Of a stretch of DNA of 64,000 nucleotides, positions 45,152 to 56,678 are shown in pieces. A program made the translations under genes and the position numbers. The notes under the pieces were generated by a model. That model worked only from the letters and a program-made list of their open reading frames with translations. It was not told the DNA's origin and did no database searches. How positions within the stretch are numbered: the stretch's first letter is position 1; each line of letters opens with the position of its first letter. Source of the stretch: Corynebacterium sp. MSK041 (lineage in GTDB: Bacteria > Actinomycetota > Actinomycetes > Mycobacteriales > Mycobacteriaceae); contig NZ_JASPJK010000004.1 of the NCBI RefSeq assembly GCF_030232265.1, positions 1 to 64,000 on the forward strand, read 5' to 3'.

Positions 45152-46981
45152 ATGCAAAAAAACGTTCTCGTCTGCGTGGCATGGCCGTACGCTAACGGCC
45201 CACGCCACATCGGTCACGTGGCCGGTTTCGGTGTCCCATCCGACGTCCTCGCCCGCTACCAGCGCATGGTGGGCAACAACGTGCTCATGGTCTCCGGCAC
45301 CGACGAGCACGGCACCCCGCTGCTCGTCCAGGCGGACAAGGAGGGCGTGACCGTCAAGGAGCTGGCGGATCGTTATAACCGCCAGATCGTCGAGGACCTC
45401 GCTGGCTTGGGCCTGTCCTACGACCTATTCACCCGCACCACTACTCGTAACCACTACGCGGTGGTGCAGGAGCTGTTCAAGGGCCTGTACGCCAACGGCT
45501 ACATGATCAAGGAGACCACCAAGGGTGCAATCTCCCCGTCCACCGGCCGCACCTTGCCGGATCGCTACATCGAGGGCACCTGTCCGCTGTGTGGTGCCAC
45601 CGACGCCCGCGGCGACCAGTGCGACAACTGCGGTAACCAGCTTGACCCAGTGGACCTGATCAACCCGGTGTCCAAGATCAACGGCGAAACCCCCGAGTTT
45701 GTGGAGACCGAGCACTTCATGCTCGACCTTCCTGCGCTTCACGACGCGTTGAAGACCTGGCTCGAAGCCCGCGAAGACTGGCGCCCGAACGTACTCAAGT
45801 TCTCCCTCAATCTGTTGGAGGACATGCGCCCGCGTTCCATGACCCGCGATATTGACTGGGGCATTCCCGTCCCAGTTGAGGGCTGGGAGAATGACCCCGG
45901 CAAGAAACTCTACGTCTGGTTCGACGCCGTCATCGGCTACCTGTCTGCCTCCATCGAATGGGCAGCACGCAGCGGCAACCCGGATGCGTGGAAGGACTTC
46001 TGGCAGGATCCGGAGACCCCGGGCTTCTACTTCATGGGTAAGGACAACATCACCTTCCACTCCCAGATCTGGCCGGGTGAGCTGCTGGGCTACGCCGGAC
46101 TGGGTTCCAAGGGCGGGGAAGAGCACAAGTACGGTCGCCTGAACTTGCCCACGGAGGTTGTTTCCTCCGAGTTCCTCACCATGTCCGGATCGAAGTTCTC
46201 CTCCTCCAAGGGCGTTGTCATTTACGTCAAGGATTTCCTGGCCGAGTTCGGCCCAGATCCACTGCGCTACTTCATCGCGGTCGCAGGCCCGGAGAACAAC
46301 GACACGGACTTCACGTGGGATGAGTTCGTCCGCCGTATCAACAACGAGCTGGCGAACGGCTGGGGCAACCTGGTCAACCGCACCGTGTCCATGGCGCACA
46401 AGAACTTCGGTGAGGTCCCCGTTCCGGGCCCACTCACTGATGCTGATCGCGCCATTCTTGATTTGGCGGAGCGCACCTTCGCTGAGGCGGGCAAGGATCT
46501 CGAACTTGCCCACTTCAAGGCTGCCATCACCAAGATCATGCACGTCGTCGGCGAGGCGAATGCCTACATCGCTGACCAGGAGCCGTGGAAGCTGGCTAAG
46601 GATGACAGCCAGCGCGAGCGTCTTGCCACCGTGCTGTGGACTGCACTGCAGGTGGTCTCGGACTGCAACGCCATGCTCACCCCGTTCCTCCCGCACACCG
46701 CGCAGAAGGTCCATGAGACTCTGGGCCGTGATGGCGTGTGGGCTGCCACCCCGCGCGTGGAAGAGGTCACGGACGATGAGGATCTGGACCTCGTTGGTGT
46801 GGACCTTCCGGAGAAGGGGCAGAGCTACCCAGTGATCACCGGTGATTACACCACCCAGCAGGCAACCTGGGGCCGTGTCGATGTGGCGCCGGGCACCAAG
46901 CTCGAGAAGCCGCAGCCGCTCATCGCCAAGCTCGACCCAGAACTGGGCGAGACTGGTCCGGAGTGGGCGCCAGTTCAGTAA
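45152..46981 (+). CDS. metS: methionyl-tRNA synthetase
   Basis: The 609-residue class I synthetase has HIGH at 19-22 ([14 protein letters not shown]), a zinc knuckle [18 protein letters not shown], and the KMSKS-like KFSSSKG. The anticodon-binding helical domain follows. The C-terminal tRNA-binding extension of some MetRS is not present. Length and the CxxC...CxxC zinc pair fit the MetG1 type. Its last seven bases overlap, tail to tail, with the DUF222-HNH gene. Confidence 0.97.
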   Translation: MQKNVLVCVAWPYANGPRHIGHVAGFGVPSDVLARYQRMVGNNVLMVSGTDEHGTPLLVQADKEGVTVKELADRYNRQIVEDLAGLGLSYDLFTRTTTRNHYAVVQELFKGLYANGYMIKETTKGAISPSTGRTLPDRYIEGTCPLCGATDARGDQCDNCGNQLDPVDLINPVSKINGETPEFVETEHFMLDLPALHDALKTWLEAREDWRPNVLKFSLNLLEDMRPRSMTRDIDWGIPVPVEGWENDPGKKLYVWFDAVIGYLSASIEWAARSGNPDAWKDFWQDPETPGFYFMGKDNITFHSQIWPGELLGYAGLGSKGGEEHKYGRLNLPTEVVSSEFLTMSGSKFSSSKGVVIYVKDFLAEFGPDPLRYFIAVAGPENNDTDFTWDEFVRRINNELANGWGNLVNRTVSMAHKNFGEVPVPGPLTDADRAILDLAERTFAEAGKDLELAHFKAAITKIMHVVGEANAYIADQEPWKLAKDDSQRERLATVLWTALQVVSDCNAMLTPFLPHTAQKVHETLGRDGVWAATPRVEEVTDDEDLDLVGVDLPEKGQSYPVITGDYTTQQATWGRVDVAPGTKLEKPQPLIAKLDPELGETGPEWAPVQ

Positions 46982-48414
46982 TCAACCTCCGGTTCTTCCG
47001 GGAACGGTACGGGATGGAAAGGGAATTCCATCCCGTATTCGCGTTCAAGGGCCGATAGTGATTTGAGGCATTCTTCGTAGTCAAAGTTTTCCTCAAAAAC
47101 ATCGAGCACGCGGTGGCACTTGGCAAAGAACCGGGAGCGGGTGCGCTTGAGGCGTTCCACATCGTCGATGGTGTGTTTCCAGCGCGGTGTGGTTTCGGTG
47201 ACTTGACTGTTGATGAAGCCGGTGGGGTTTTCTAGCGCGTAGGTGCCGTCGGAGAAGAGCCACACCACGTCGCCGGTTGTGGGGTCTACCAGGTAGAAGG
47301 CCCTGCGATCGGTTTTGACGTTGTGGTGTTTCTGGCACAGGCAGTACAGGTTGCTCGCCGTCGTTGTGCCGCCGAGGCCGTAGGCGATGCGGTGGTCGAG
47401 CTGGCATTCCCAAGCAGTGCGTTCGCAGCCAGGGTAGATGCAGGTGCCGTCACGGCCGCGGACGAAGGCTGCGATGTCAGCGGGTGGGACGTAGCCGGCG
47501 ACGCTACGTGTGGCGGCGGCATCCATGTCCACAAGTTTTGGCCCAAAAGAATGAAACATCTCGGTTCCGGTGGCTGTGGTGAAACCGTGGCCGGGGATGA
47601 ACACTGAGGCAGATTCATCGATGGTGCCGTCCGCGTTCTTGGGAGCGTAGCCGTAGACTCGGGCAGTCGGGGCAGGGGATATCTTGCCGGTGAGGAGGAG
47701 CAACGTGGCCTCATCGTCAGTGATGCCAAGTTCTTTGGCGGTCGCACCTATGAAAGCCTTGACGGAGGCCGCCGTGGCATGATCCGCGATCATGGTCATG
47801 CCCGAGCAGCCGTGGTAGTAGCCATCGTGGAAGGTGACTTCGCATCCACCCGGCGACAGGGTGCGCCCTTGTTCGCGTTTCTCACGCTTCTTTTGGTCGA
47901 AGGCGACGGAGGAATCCATGTCACCGATGGCCTTGTTCAGGCGGGTGGTAATGGTGTTCGCGCCGGGTAGTGCCTGGTTCGGCTTCGTTGGGATGAAAAG
48001 CGTGACTAGGAGGGCGTCCAGTACCGCGAAAACTTCGGGGTCAGGGGTATCGCCGAGCACACTGATGGCACGATCGATGGCCCTCAAACGGCGGAGGTCA
48101 AGGCGGTGTGTGGCCTCTTGGAGGGCGCGCAACATAGGGAGATCTTTGAGGCTGCGGTAGGCGTAGACGGCATTGCGGACCTCAGTGAGGGACAGGCCCG
48201 TGGCGGAACACATGCGGGCGAGTTCGGTGTCGTGGTCTTTGGAGCCTTCAAACTCATCGGTGGTGGCGTAGTGGTGGAACACCGCATGGATTGCTGCGCG
48301 CATGCCCATTCCGGCAACGGCGTCGAGGTTGTCGGTGTTCTCTGTGGCAAAGAACGCTGCTGGCCCTGGCGAAGGTGGTGGCGGTTCTGGTGGGCGGTCA
48401 GTTAGTTGGGTCAT
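46975..48414 (-). CDS. DUF222-domain HNH endonuclease (13E12-type)
   Basis: The 479-residue protein has a DUF222 region over the first 250 residues or so and a C-terminal HNH nuclease: [22 protein letters not shown] with the first His, [21 protein letters not shown] with Asn and the second Cys/His. The zinc cysteines and metal His are all present. Such genes are highly repeated in actinobacteria (the REP13E12 family in mycobacteria), but their function is poorly known. A perfect LexA box lies 97 bases upstream of the start, so induction on DNA damage is likely. It ends within the last codons of metS on the opposite strand. Confidence 0.9.
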   Translation of the reverse strand: MTQLTDRPPEPPPPSPGPAAFFATENTDNLDAVAGMGMRAAIHAVFHHYATTDEFEGSKDHDTELARMCSATGLSLTEVRNAVYAYRSLKDLPMLRALQEATHRLDLRRLRAIDRAISVLGDTPDPEVFAVLDALLVTLFIPTKPNQALPGANTITTRLNKAIGDMDSSVAFDQKKREKREQGRTLSPGGCEVTFHDGYYHGCSGMTMIADHATAASVKAFIGATAKELGITDDEATLLLLTGKISPAPTARVYGYAPKNADGTIDESASVFIPGHGFTTATGTEMFHSFGPKLVDMDAAATRSVAGYVPPADIAAFVRGRDGTCIYPGCERTAWECQLDHRIAYGLGGTTTASNLYCLCQKHHNVKTDRRAFYLVDPTTGDVVWLFSDGTYALENPTGFINSQVTETTPRWKHTIDDVERLKRTRSRFFAKCHRVLDVFEENFDYEECLKSLSALEREYGMEFPFHPVPFPEEPEVDY

Positions 48415-48510
48415 GGTTCCCCGGTGGATGTGTTGTGTGAATGTGTTTTAAGTTCGTACGAACATAGTTTCACATCACTGCGACACACCACCGGGACTAT
48501 TCGAACAAAC

Positions 48511-48526
48511 TCGAAAAGATGTTCGA
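48511..48526. promoter_or_regulatory. LexA (SOS) box upstream of the DUF222-HNH gene
   Basis: TCGAAAAGATGTTCGA fits the C. glutamicum SOS-box consensus TCGAA(A/C)ANNTGTTCGA at every defined position. A second symmetric element, GTTCGTACGAAC (48452-48463), is a 12-bp perfect palindrome close to the probable -10 (TATGTT read on minus, 48466-48461). The SOS box lies between the DUF3806 stop codon and the HNH start, so the HNH gene is the natural target. Confidence 0.75.
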
Positions 48527-48546
48527 ATCTAGCATCGTACTAAAAG

Positions 48547-48939
48547 CTATTCACCCAAAAACTGCTCAATAAACGTAGTCAGCTTCCCGGTCTCCTCATC
48601 CTCAAAGCGGGTGTCCACAACAACGAGGGGTGCGGTGTACATCTCCCGGTCGGGGGAGGTGACAACGAGGTCGGTGCCGTAGGCGTCGATAAGCAATTGC
48701 CACTCGAAACCGTGCTCACGAATGAATGCGTCGCCCAGCGCAGTGCCGTACATGCGTGCAACGTCGCCGCGAGAATAGCTGCGGCGTAGATCGGGGTCGA
48801 GGGAGAGGTAGTCGCTCAAAGTCTCTTCGAAGGAAGCGACGATGTCATTGATGGATCCGTTGATTCCGGCGACGGCGGCTTCAGCGAGGTCGCGATCGAT
48901 TTGGGTGCGGGTTGCAGCATCGATGTCGTGGAATGTCAT
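48547..48939 (-). CDS. DUF3806 protein
   Basis: The 130-residue protein matches DUF3806: DLRRSYSRGDVARMYGTALGDAFIREHGFEWQLLIDAYGTDLVV is seen in order. It is cytosolic and acidic. No function is established. I took ATG 48939 as the start; the longer frame upstream overlaps tatD on the other strand. The divergent tatD ATG is only 24 bases away, so the promoters overlap. Confidence 0.78.
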   Translation of the reverse strand: MTFHDIDAATRTQIDRDLAEAAVAGINGSINDIVASFEETLSDYLSLDPDLRRSYSRGDVARMYGTALGDAFIREHGFEWQLLIDAYGTDLVVTSPDREMYTAPLVVVDTRFEDEETGKLTTFIEQFLGE

Positions 48940-48963
48940 GTGCTCGAGGATAGGCTGGAATTC

Positions 48964-49800
48964 ATGTCGAAGAAGAAACCTCGCCTCATTCCCGTCCCGG
49001 CCGAGCGAATTGCTGGGCTTATCGACGCGCACACGCACCTCGCCTCCGCCCGCGCCCGAACGAAGGACGAAGTGGATGCGATCGTCGCGCGCGCTGTGGA
49101 CGCTGGAGTTGAGCGCATCTGCACTGTTGGTGACGGGCTCGACGAGGCGGAATTGGCGCTGCAGGCTGCGCACTTCAATGACCGCGTCTTTGCGGCATGC
49201 GCGATCCACCCAACTCGTGCCGGTGAGCTGGGCGACGCTGCGCGCGAGCGGTTGACACAGATGGCAGCTGATGAGCGCTGCGTGGCTATCGGCGAGACCG
49301 GCATTGATACGTACTGGATTAAGCATGATCCGGACCGGACCGCGCCACTTGACGTGCAGGAAGAGGCGTTTCGCTGGCATATTCAGCTGGCTGTAGATTC
49401 CGGCAAGGCCCTCATGATTCACAACCGCGAGGGTGATGCGGAGATCATGCGGATTCTTGCGGATGCGCCGGAGCCAAAGCATGTCATGCTGCACTGTTTT
49501 TCTTCGCCTATCCGCGTCGCGCGTGAGGCCATCGACCGCGGCTACGTCCTGTCCTTTGCTGGGAATGTGACGTTCAAGCGGAATGATGAACTGCGTGAAG
49601 CAGCGGCGTTGGCTCCTGCGGGGCAGCTACTTATTGAAACGGATGCGCCGTACATGACCCCAGAGCCATTCCGTGGTGCGCGCAATGAGCCGGCATTGAT
49701 TGGGCACACCGCACACGTCGTGGCGGAGGCGCGCGGGATGGCCGTGGAGGACCTTGCTGCGGAAGTGGGGGAGACCTTCAATCACATTTTTGGCGTGTGA
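48964..49800 (+). CDS. tatD: TatD-family metal-dependent hydrolase/DNase
   Basis: The 278-residue TIM-barrel hydrolase has DAHTHLAS (Asp21, His23, His25), AIGETGIDTYW, MIHNREGDAEI, HCFSS and ETDAPYMTPEPFRG, all metal-site segments of TatD. Members are 3'-to-5' DNA/RNA exonucleases. Order metS, tatD, rpf2, ksgA, ispE is typical of Corynebacterium, here interrupted by the HNH and DUF3806 genes. Its start at 48964 follows the divergent start of DUF3806 by 24 bases. Confidence 0.93.
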   Translation: MSKKKPRLIPVPAERIAGLIDAHTHLASARARTKDEVDAIVARAVDAGVERICTVGDGLDEAELALQAAHFNDRVFAACAIHPTRAGELGDAARERLTQMAADERCVAIGETGIDTYWIKHDPDRTAPLDVQEEAFRWHIQLAVDSGKALMIHNREGDAEIMRILADAPEPKHVMLHCFSSPIRVAREAIDRGYVLSFAGNVTFKRNDELREAAALAPAGQLLIETDAPYMTPEPFRGARNEPALIGHTAHVVAEARGMAVEDLAAEVGETFNHIFGV

Positions 49801-49804
49801 AATA

Positions 49805-51130
<1,326 letters not shown>

Positions 51131-51141
51131 TCTCCGAGGGT

Positions 51142-52002
51142 ATGACCGTCGAGGACTCTCACCTGCTGAACCCGCCAGACATTCGTGCGCTGGCGGAGGA
51201 ACTGGGCGTTGCTCCAACCAAAAAATTGGGGCAAAACTTTGTTCATGACCCCAACACCGTGCGGCGTATTGTCGCCGCGGCGGAATTGGGGGATGCAGAG
51301 ACTGTCCTTGAAGTGGGGCCGGGTCTGGGCTCCCTGACTCTGGGGCTACTGGACGTCGCAGAGCATGTCATCGCGGTGGAAATTGATCCGCGCTTGGCTG
51401 ATCGCCTGGCGGTGACGGTGGGCGAGCATGCCCCGTCCCACGCCCACAAACTTGAAGTCGTCGGCGCAGATGCCATGAAAATCACGGCGGCGGACCTCAG
51501 CCGTGAACCCACTGCTTTGGTGGCTAACCTGCCGTACAACGTTGCGGTGCCCGTGCTGCTGCATTTGTTGGCGGAGTTCCCCTCGATCCGCACGGTGCTC
51601 GTGATGGTTCAGCTGGAAGTTGCACAAAGGCTCGCAGCGGCTCCTGGCTCAAAGATTTATGGCGTACCCAGCGTGAAGGCTTCTTTTTATGGGGATGTGC
51701 GCACTGCGGGAACGATCGGCAAAAATGTGTTCTGGCCAGCGCCGAACATCGAATCAGGGCTCGTGCACATTGATGTGAAAGACAAGGGATGGTCCCGCTC
51801 GGCGCGTGAAAAGGTTTTCCCGCTTATCGACGCAGCCTTTGCACAACGCCGCAAAACCCTCCGCGCCTGCCTCGCCGGTGTGTACGGTTCGGCTGCTGCC
51901 GCTGAGGATGCACTGCGTGCAGCAGGTATTGATCCGCAGTTGCGTGGGGAGAAGCTGGCGGTAGAGGATTTTGTTCGCCTGGCTGAGGTGAGTGCGCCGT
52001 GA
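51142..52002 (+). CDS. ksgA: 16S rRNA dimethyladenosine transferase
   Basis: The 286-residue enzyme dimethylates A1518 and A1519 of 16S r[29 protein letters not shown] (SAM loop) and [11 protein letters not shown] (catalytic NxPY) are intact. I took ATG 51142, which lies 11 bases past the rpf2 stop; the longer frame would overlap rpf2. It overlaps ispE by four bases at its end. The neighbourhood rpf2-ksgA-ispE-ABC-F is conserved in the genus. Confidence 0.96.
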   Translation: MTVEDSHLLNPPDIRALAEELGVAPTKKLGQNFVHDPNTVRRIVAAAELGDAETVLEVGPGLGSLTLGLLDVAEHVIAVEIDPRLADRLAVTVGEHAPSHAHKLEVVGADAMKITAADLSREPTALVANLPYNVAVPVLLHLLAEFPSIRTVLVMVQLEVAQRLAAAPGSKIYGVPSVKASFYGDVRTAGTIGKNVFWPAPNIESGLVHIDVKDKGWSRSAREKVFPLIDAAFAQRRKTLRACLAGVYGSAAAAEDALRAAGIDPQLRGEKLAVEDFVRLAEVSAP

Positions 52003-52931
52003 GACCTGTTACTGCGCGGGCGCATGGCAAGGTCAACCTGCATCTCGGGGTGGGGGAGGCACGTGCGGATGGGTACCACGAGCTCTCCACGGTATTCATG
52101 GCCGTTGATCGCCCGGAAACAGTGACGTTGATTCCGGAGCCGGGTGCGAAGGTTGCCTCCGGTGTGGTGACGAGTATGCGCACCACCTGCCACGTGTCGG
52201 TGCCGGATGAGGATCTGGATACACCAAAGAACCTGGCTTGGCGCGCAGTGAACGCAATCTGTGAGGGAGCCGATGTGCCGTCAGTCCGGATTGAGGTGGA
52301 TAAAACCATCCCCGTTGCTGGCGGTATGGCCGGTGGTTCAGCCGATGCCGCGGCAGCAATCAAGGCTGCAGTGGGCTACCTGGCGCAGAATGGCATCGAA
52401 GTGGCAGCAGAACGGGTGCAGGACATCGCTGCGGAACTTGGCGCGGACGTACCGTTTGCCCTCATGGGCGGGATCGCTTTGGGCACGGATCGGGGTGATG
52501 CACTGGTGCCGATGATGGGGCGCGGTGAGTACTGGTTTGCCTTCTTGAACCCCAAAGTGGGGTTGTCCACCGGTCAGGTTTTTGAACACTTAGATGACAT
52601 GCGCTTTAACAATGCTTCCCTCGTGCCCAAGATGGACACCACTTTGCTGTCCAGGGCGCTGCTGTCCGGTGATCCGGTTCAAGTAGGTGCTGTTATGCAC
52701 AATGACCTGGAAGTAGCGGCTCTGGATCTGCAGCCACGTTTGAGTGCGCTCATCCGCAATGCCGAAATGGCCGGAGCGATTCGCGCGATGGTCTCAGGCT
52801 CTGGCCCGACGGTGGCGGCACTATGCCCTGACCGCGAGGCAGCGCACATAGTTGTGGATGAACTCACGCGTAGCGGTGACGTGGAAGGTTTTGTTGCACA
52901 TGGGTCGGCCAGCGGGGCCACGCTGTTGTAG
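51999..52931 (+). CDS. ispE: 4-diphosphocytidyl-2-C-methyl-D-erythritol kinase
   Basis: The 310-residue GHMP kinase performs the ATP-dependent step of the MEP isoprenoid pathway. [16 protein letters not shown] is the substrate loop and [15 protein letters not shown] the phosphate loop. [12 protein letters not shown] near residue 265 closes the active site. It starts with GTG in a four-base overlap (GTGA) with ksgA. Isoprenoids feed menaquinone and the decaprenyl lipid carriers used in arabinogalactan and peptidoglycan synthesis. Confidence 0.95.
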   Translation: MRPVTARAHGKVNLHLGVGEARADGYHELSTVFMAVDRPETVTLIPEPGAKVASGVVTSMRTTCHVSVPDEDLDTPKNLAWRAVNAICEGADVPSVRIEVDKTIPVAGGMAGGSADAAAAIKAAVGYLAQNGIEVAAERVQDIAAELGADVPFALMGGIALGTDRGDALVPMMGRGEYWFAFLNPKVGLSTGQVFEHLDDMRFNNASLVPKMDTTLLSRALLSGDPVQVGAVMHNDLEVAALDLQPRLSALIRNAEMAGAIRAMVSGSGPTVAALCPDREAAHIVVDELTRSGDVEGFVAHGSASGATLL

Positions 52932-52953
52932 CGTTGCCTAGACTGGTTGCATC

Positions 52954-54777
52954 ATGGCGAACCTGATCAACCTGGAAAATGTGTCCAAGACTTGGGGGCT
53001 GAAGACCCTGCTGGACAAAGTATCCCTCGGTGTCCAAACCGGCGACCGTATTGGCGTCGTGGGACTCAATGGTGGCGGAAAGACAACGCTGCTGGAAGTG
53101 CTCACTGGCATTGAACCCCCGGATGAGGGGCGAGTGTCCCACGCCAATGATTTGCGTATGGCGGTGGTGACGCAACGCTTTGATCTGCCGGAGGATATGA
53201 CGGTGGGTCAGGTCGTGGTGGAACCGCTCGGCTTGGAGGTTTACGAGTGGGCGTCCAATGCGAAGGTCCGTGAAGTACTCGCGGGTACGGGTGTGGCTGA
53301 GCTGGGGTTGGAGACTCCGGTGGGGCAGCTCTCTGGTGGGGAGCGCCGTCGGGTGAATTTGGCTGCCGCACTCGTGCGGGACTTGGATCTGATCGTGCTG
53401 GATGAGCCCACGAACCACCTTGACGTGGAAGGCGTGCAGTGGTTGGCGGACCATTTGATGAAGCGCAAGATTGCGCTCGTCGTGGTCACACACGACCGCT
53501 GGTTCCTGGACACCGTAGCTACGCTGACGTGGGAGGTCCACGACGGCAAGGTGGATGTGTACGAGGGCGGCTACAACGATTGGACGTTTGCCCGTGCGGA
53601 ACGTGCCCGTCAGGCGGATGCGATTGAGCAGCGACGCCAGAACTTGGCGCGCAAAGAGCTGGCGTGGCTGCGTCGCGGTGCGCCGGCACGGACGTCAAAG
53701 CCGCGGTATCGCATCGAGGCGGCAGAGGCTCTGATTGCTGATGTACCGGCGCCGCGCGACTCGGTGGAACTCATGGCGTTTTCCAAACAGCGCCAAGGCC
53801 GCGTGGTCATTGAGCTGGAGGATGCGCGGATTGATGCCCCAGATGAGCGCACACTGGTGGATCATCTGACGTGGCGTTTGGCACCGGGCGAGCGCATCGG
53901 TTTGGTCGGGGTGAATGGCTCCGGCAAGACGACGTTGCTGCGCACTCTGGCAGGTGATTATCCGTTGGCGGCCGGTAAGCGGATTCAGGGATTGACCACC
54001 AAGATTGGATGGTTGCGTCAAGAGCTGGATGACCTGGATCCCACGCGTCGCGTCATCGATGCGGTGGAGGATGTGGCCACCTACATCACGATGGGAAAGA
54101 AGGAGTTGTCCGCCTCCCAGCTGGCGGAACGCCTCGGCTTCAGTCCGAAGCGCCAGCGCACGCCAGTGGGGGATCTGTCAGGTGGCGAGCGCCGTCGCCT
54201 CCAGCTCACGCGCGTGCTCATGAGTGAGCCGAATGTGCTGCTTCTCGACGAGCCGACGAACGACCTCGACATCGACACCCTCCAGGAACTCGAAGACCTG
54301 CTGGATAGCTGGCCGGGAACACTCGTGGTCATTTCCCACGACCGGTACTTGATCGAGCGCATCGCGGATGTCACCTATGCGTTGTTCGGGGATGAGAAAC
54401 TGACTAACCTGCCCGGCGGCATTGAGCAGTACCTTCAGCAGCGTGAAGGGATGGAAGCGCAGGCGGGTGTGCTGGATCTGGGGGAGGCAGATGGGAAGAA
54501 AGAAGGGAAGAAGGGGCAAGCGTCGACAAGCGAGAAGGCCTTGAGCCCGCAGCAATGGCGCGAGGTGTCCAAGAAGATGAGCGCGCTGGAGCGCAAGATT
54601 GAAAAGTTGGATGCGCAGGCGGAGGCACTGGAAGCGGAGATTACTGCGATGTCGGGGGAGGCTGAGCCTGATTTTGAGGCGATCGGGGTGAAGTCAGGGG
54701 AGCTGTCGCAGCTGCGTGAGCAACGCGAGGAGCTTGAGATTGAGTGGCTTGAGCTGGGAGAGCAGCTGGAAGCATAA
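52954..54777 (+). CDS. ABC-F family ATPase (Uup-like)
   Basis: The 607-residue protein has two ABC domains without membrane parts: GLNGGGKTTLLE and GVNGSGKTTLLR as Walker A, LSGGERRRVNL and LSGGERRRLQL as signatures, and LDEPTNHLD/LDEPTNDLD as Walker B. The first Walker A has GGGKT in place of the usual GSGKT. A C-terminal acidic coiled coil (about 535-607, KMSALERKIEKLDAQ) is typical of the Uup branch. These proteins act on the ribosome or at branched DNA. It is 22 bases from ispE and 45 from ppk2, so co-transcription is likely. Confidence 0.92.
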   Translation: MANLINLENVSKTWGLKTLLDKVSLGVQTGDRIGVVGLNGGGKTTLLEVLTGIEPPDEGRVSHANDLRMAVVTQRFDLPEDMTVGQVVVEPLGLEVYEWASNAKVREVLAGTGVAELGLETPVGQLSGGERRRVNLAAALVRDLDLIVLDEPTNHLDVEGVQWLADHLMKRKIALVVVTHDRWFLDTVATLTWEVHDGKVDVYEGGYNDWTFARAERARQADAIEQRRQNLARKELAWLRRGAPARTSKPRYRIEAAEALIADVPAPRDSVELMAFSKQRQGRVVIELEDARIDAPDERTLVDHLTWRLAPGERIGLVGVNGSGKTTLLRTLAGDYPLAAGKRIQGLTTKIGWLRQELDDLDPTRRVIDAVEDVATYITMGKKELSASQLAERLGFSPKRQRTPVGDLSGGERRRLQLTRVLMSEPNVLLLDEPTNDLDIDTLQELEDLLDSWPGTLVVISHDRYLIERIADVTYALFGDEKLTNLPGGIEQYLQQREGMEAQAGVLDLGEADGKKEGKKGQASTSEKALSPQQWREVSKKMSALERKIEKLDAQAEALEAEITAMSGEAEPDFEAIGVKSGELSQLREQREELEIEWLELGEQLEA

Positions 54778-54822
54778 GGGCCTGTGACGGCGCCCCGGAG
54801 TAAGGCGACTACCGTTAGAGGT

Positions 54823-55674
54823 ATGACTTCCAACAAGCCTGAGACCGCAAGCAAGCCCCCGAAGCTATCCAAGAAAGCCTACGAAAAGGAGCTGCTCCGC
54901 CTCCAGGCTGAGTTGGTGAAGATGCAGCAGTGGGTCGTGGCCACTGGTGCTCGCATCGTCGTTGTGATGGAGGGGCGCGATGCTGCGGGCAAAGGTTCCG
55001 CCATCAAGCGCATCACGCAGTACCTCAACCCGCGCGTGTGCCGCATTGAGGCTCTGCCGAAGCCGACGGAGCGTGAGCAGACCCAGTGGTATTTCCAGCG
55101 CTACATTGAGAAGCTGCCGGCTGCCGGTGAGATCGTCATCTTTGACCGCTCTTGGTACAACCGCGCTGGTGTTGAGCGTGTGATGGGATTCTGCACCTCG
55201 CAGGAATACCGTCGCTTCCTGCACCAGGCGCCGATCTTTGAGCGCCTCCTGGTGGAAGATGGCATCTTCCTGCGCAAATACTGGTTCTCCGTTTCTGATG
55301 AGGAGCAGTACGCACGCTTCAAGTCCCGCCACAATGATCCGCTGCGTCAGTGGAAGCTCTCGCCGATGGATCTGGAGTCCATCACGAAGTGGGAGGACTA
55401 CTCCCGTGCGAAGGATGAGATGTTCATCCACACGGATATCCCGGCCGCGCCGTGGTACACGGTCGAGTCGGAGGACAAGAAGCGTTCACGCATCAATGTG
55501 ATTTCGCACCTGCTGTCCACCATCCCGTATGAGCACCTTGAGCCGGATCTGCCGGAGATTCCGGAGCGCCCGACCTCGGTGGATTATGAGCGCCCGCCGC
55601 GCGATGAGTTCCACTACGTGCCGGATGTTGCGGCCAAGCTGGAGCGCGGGAAGAAAAAGAAGAAGGAGGCTTAA
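54823..55674 (+). CDS. ppk2: polyphosphate kinase 2 (PPK2)
   Basis: The 283-residue protein has the PPK2 fold: VVMEGRDAAGKGSAIKRI (Walker A), IVIFDRSWYNRAGVERVMGF (Walker B and lid) and RKYWFSVSDEEQ. Class I PPK2 uses polyphosphate to make GTP or ATP from NDPs. ATG 54823 is preferred; GTG 54784 would add 13 residues. The C-terminus is Lys-rich (GKKKKKEA) and overlaps the stop of the glycosylase on the other strand by four bases. Confidence 0.93.
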   Translation: MTSNKPETASKPPKLSKKAYEKELLRLQAELVKMQQWVVATGARIVVVMEGRDAAGKGSAIKRITQYLNPRVCRIEALPKPTEREQTQWYFQRYIEKLPAAGEIVIFDRSWYNRAGVERVMGFCTSQEYRRFLHQAPIFERLLVEDGIFLRKYWFSVSDEEQYARFKSRHNDPLRQWKLSPMDLESITKWEDYSRAKDEMFIHTDIPAAPWYTVESEDKKRSRINVISHLLSTIPYEHLEPDLPEIPERPTSVDYERPPRDEFHYVPDVAAKLERGKKKKKEA

Positions 55675-56240
55675 GCCTGCTTCTTCGGGTAGCCGCGCGG
55701 TGTGCTGACGGTCTTGTTGCCCGGGATCCAGAAACGGTACGGCGCGTCCATGTTCTTGCTGATCCCGATGCGCGGCCCCGCCACCCATTCGGGCTCTTCT
55801 TCACGCATGGTCAGCTGCACTTCCGTGCCGTTGTCCGCGAGGTCCAAGCCCAGTGCTTGCCCTAGGTTGCCGGGTCCGCGCGCCAAGTTTTCGTCGACAA
55901 TAGGCTTGCGGTTTTTCGCTTGTCGACGTGCTCTGGCAACCTCCATGCCCTCCACCACCTCGCCGCCGCGCATGAGGCAGCCGTGGCCGGTTCCTTCGGG
56001 CGCGCACACGATATTGCCGTTGAGGTGGATGCCGTAGGAAAGATAAACGTAAAACCGCCCGGGCGGACCAAACATGGCCGCGTTACGGGCGGTTTTACCG
56101 TTATATGTGTGTGCTGCCGGATCCTCCGTGCCCAGGTACGCTTCCACTTCCGTCAGCCGAATAGTCACGCCACGGTGGGTGACATAGCAGCCGAGCAGCT
56201 GTGGGGCGACGATGTTCGCTGGTGCGGAGAAGTCCACCAT
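55671..56240 (-). CDS. mpg: 3-methyladenine DNA glycosylase, AAG/MPG type
   Basis: The 189-residue enzyme removes alkylated and deaminated purines. TEVEAYLGTEDPAAHTYNGKT carries the catalytic Glu, and MFGPPGRFYVYLSYGIH the base-binding part. RGPGNLGQALGLD is the C-terminal block. It is structurally unrelated to the Tag-like protein at 41017, so the window encodes two alkyl-base glycosylases from different folds. It is eight bases from the small secreted-protein gene on the same strand and could be read through from it. Confidence 0.92.
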   Translation of the reverse strand: MVDFSAPANIVAPQLLGCYVTHRGVTIRLTEVEAYLGTEDPAAHTYNGKTARNAAMFGPPGRFYVYLSYGIHLNGNIVCAPEGTGHGCLMRGGEVVEGMEVARARRQAKNRKPIVDENLARGPGNLGQALGLDLADNGTEVQLTMREEEPEWVAGPRIGISKNMDAPYRFWIPGNKTVSTPRGYPKKQA

Positions 56241-56248
56241 CGGTGCGC

Positions 56249-56617
56249 TTAACGGTTGGGCAGCTGGACCTTGGGCATGTGCGGCGCCAAGATGTCCCCG
56301 AGACCCTTGAACAGTGCGACGAGCACCATGCCCACACCACCAATGGCGAGGATGAGCGTGAGGCCGTGCGTTGCCTTCTGCATCGGGGACCCATCACCAG
56401 TGGAGGAAAGATCGATCGACTTCAGGTCCTCGCTGCTGCTCTTTTCCGTGCCACCAGCGTTGTCGGAGGAGCTCAACGACATCTTGTCGGTGCCGCTGTC
56501 AGTCGACGACTGTGTCTCTGCCGTAGCGATGGGGACAGAAACGGCGCCTGTTGCCAGGGCTACAGCAGTAGCTGCTGCAACAGCAGTGGTGGAAAACAGG
56601 TGACGACTCTTCTTCAT
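56249..56617 (-). CDS. small exported membrane-anchored protein at the end of the heme locus
   Basis: The 122-residue precursor has a signal peptide (MKKSRHLFSTTAVAAATAVAL..., cleavage near ATAE at 31-34), a Ser/Asp/Gly-rich segment (35-75) and a C-terminal hydrophobic helix (about 83-104), then a short basic end. The topology, exported region plus terminal anchor, is the same as in HtaA and HtaB, but no HtaA domain is present. It follows htaB by 61 bases on the same strand. I recognise no family. It may be an accessory surface protein of heme uptake. Confidence 0.7.
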   Translation of the reverse strand: MKKSRHLFSTTAVAAATAVALATGAVSVPIATAETQSSTDSGTDKMSLSSSDNAGGTEKSSSEDLKSIDLSSTGDGSPMQKATHGLTLILAIGGVGMVLVALFKGLGDILAPHMPKVQLPNR

Positions 56618-56678
56618 AGCGCTCTATCCTATTGAACGTTGGGGCGAGGTGGGGCAGGGGGTTGGATGGCAGGGGGAA

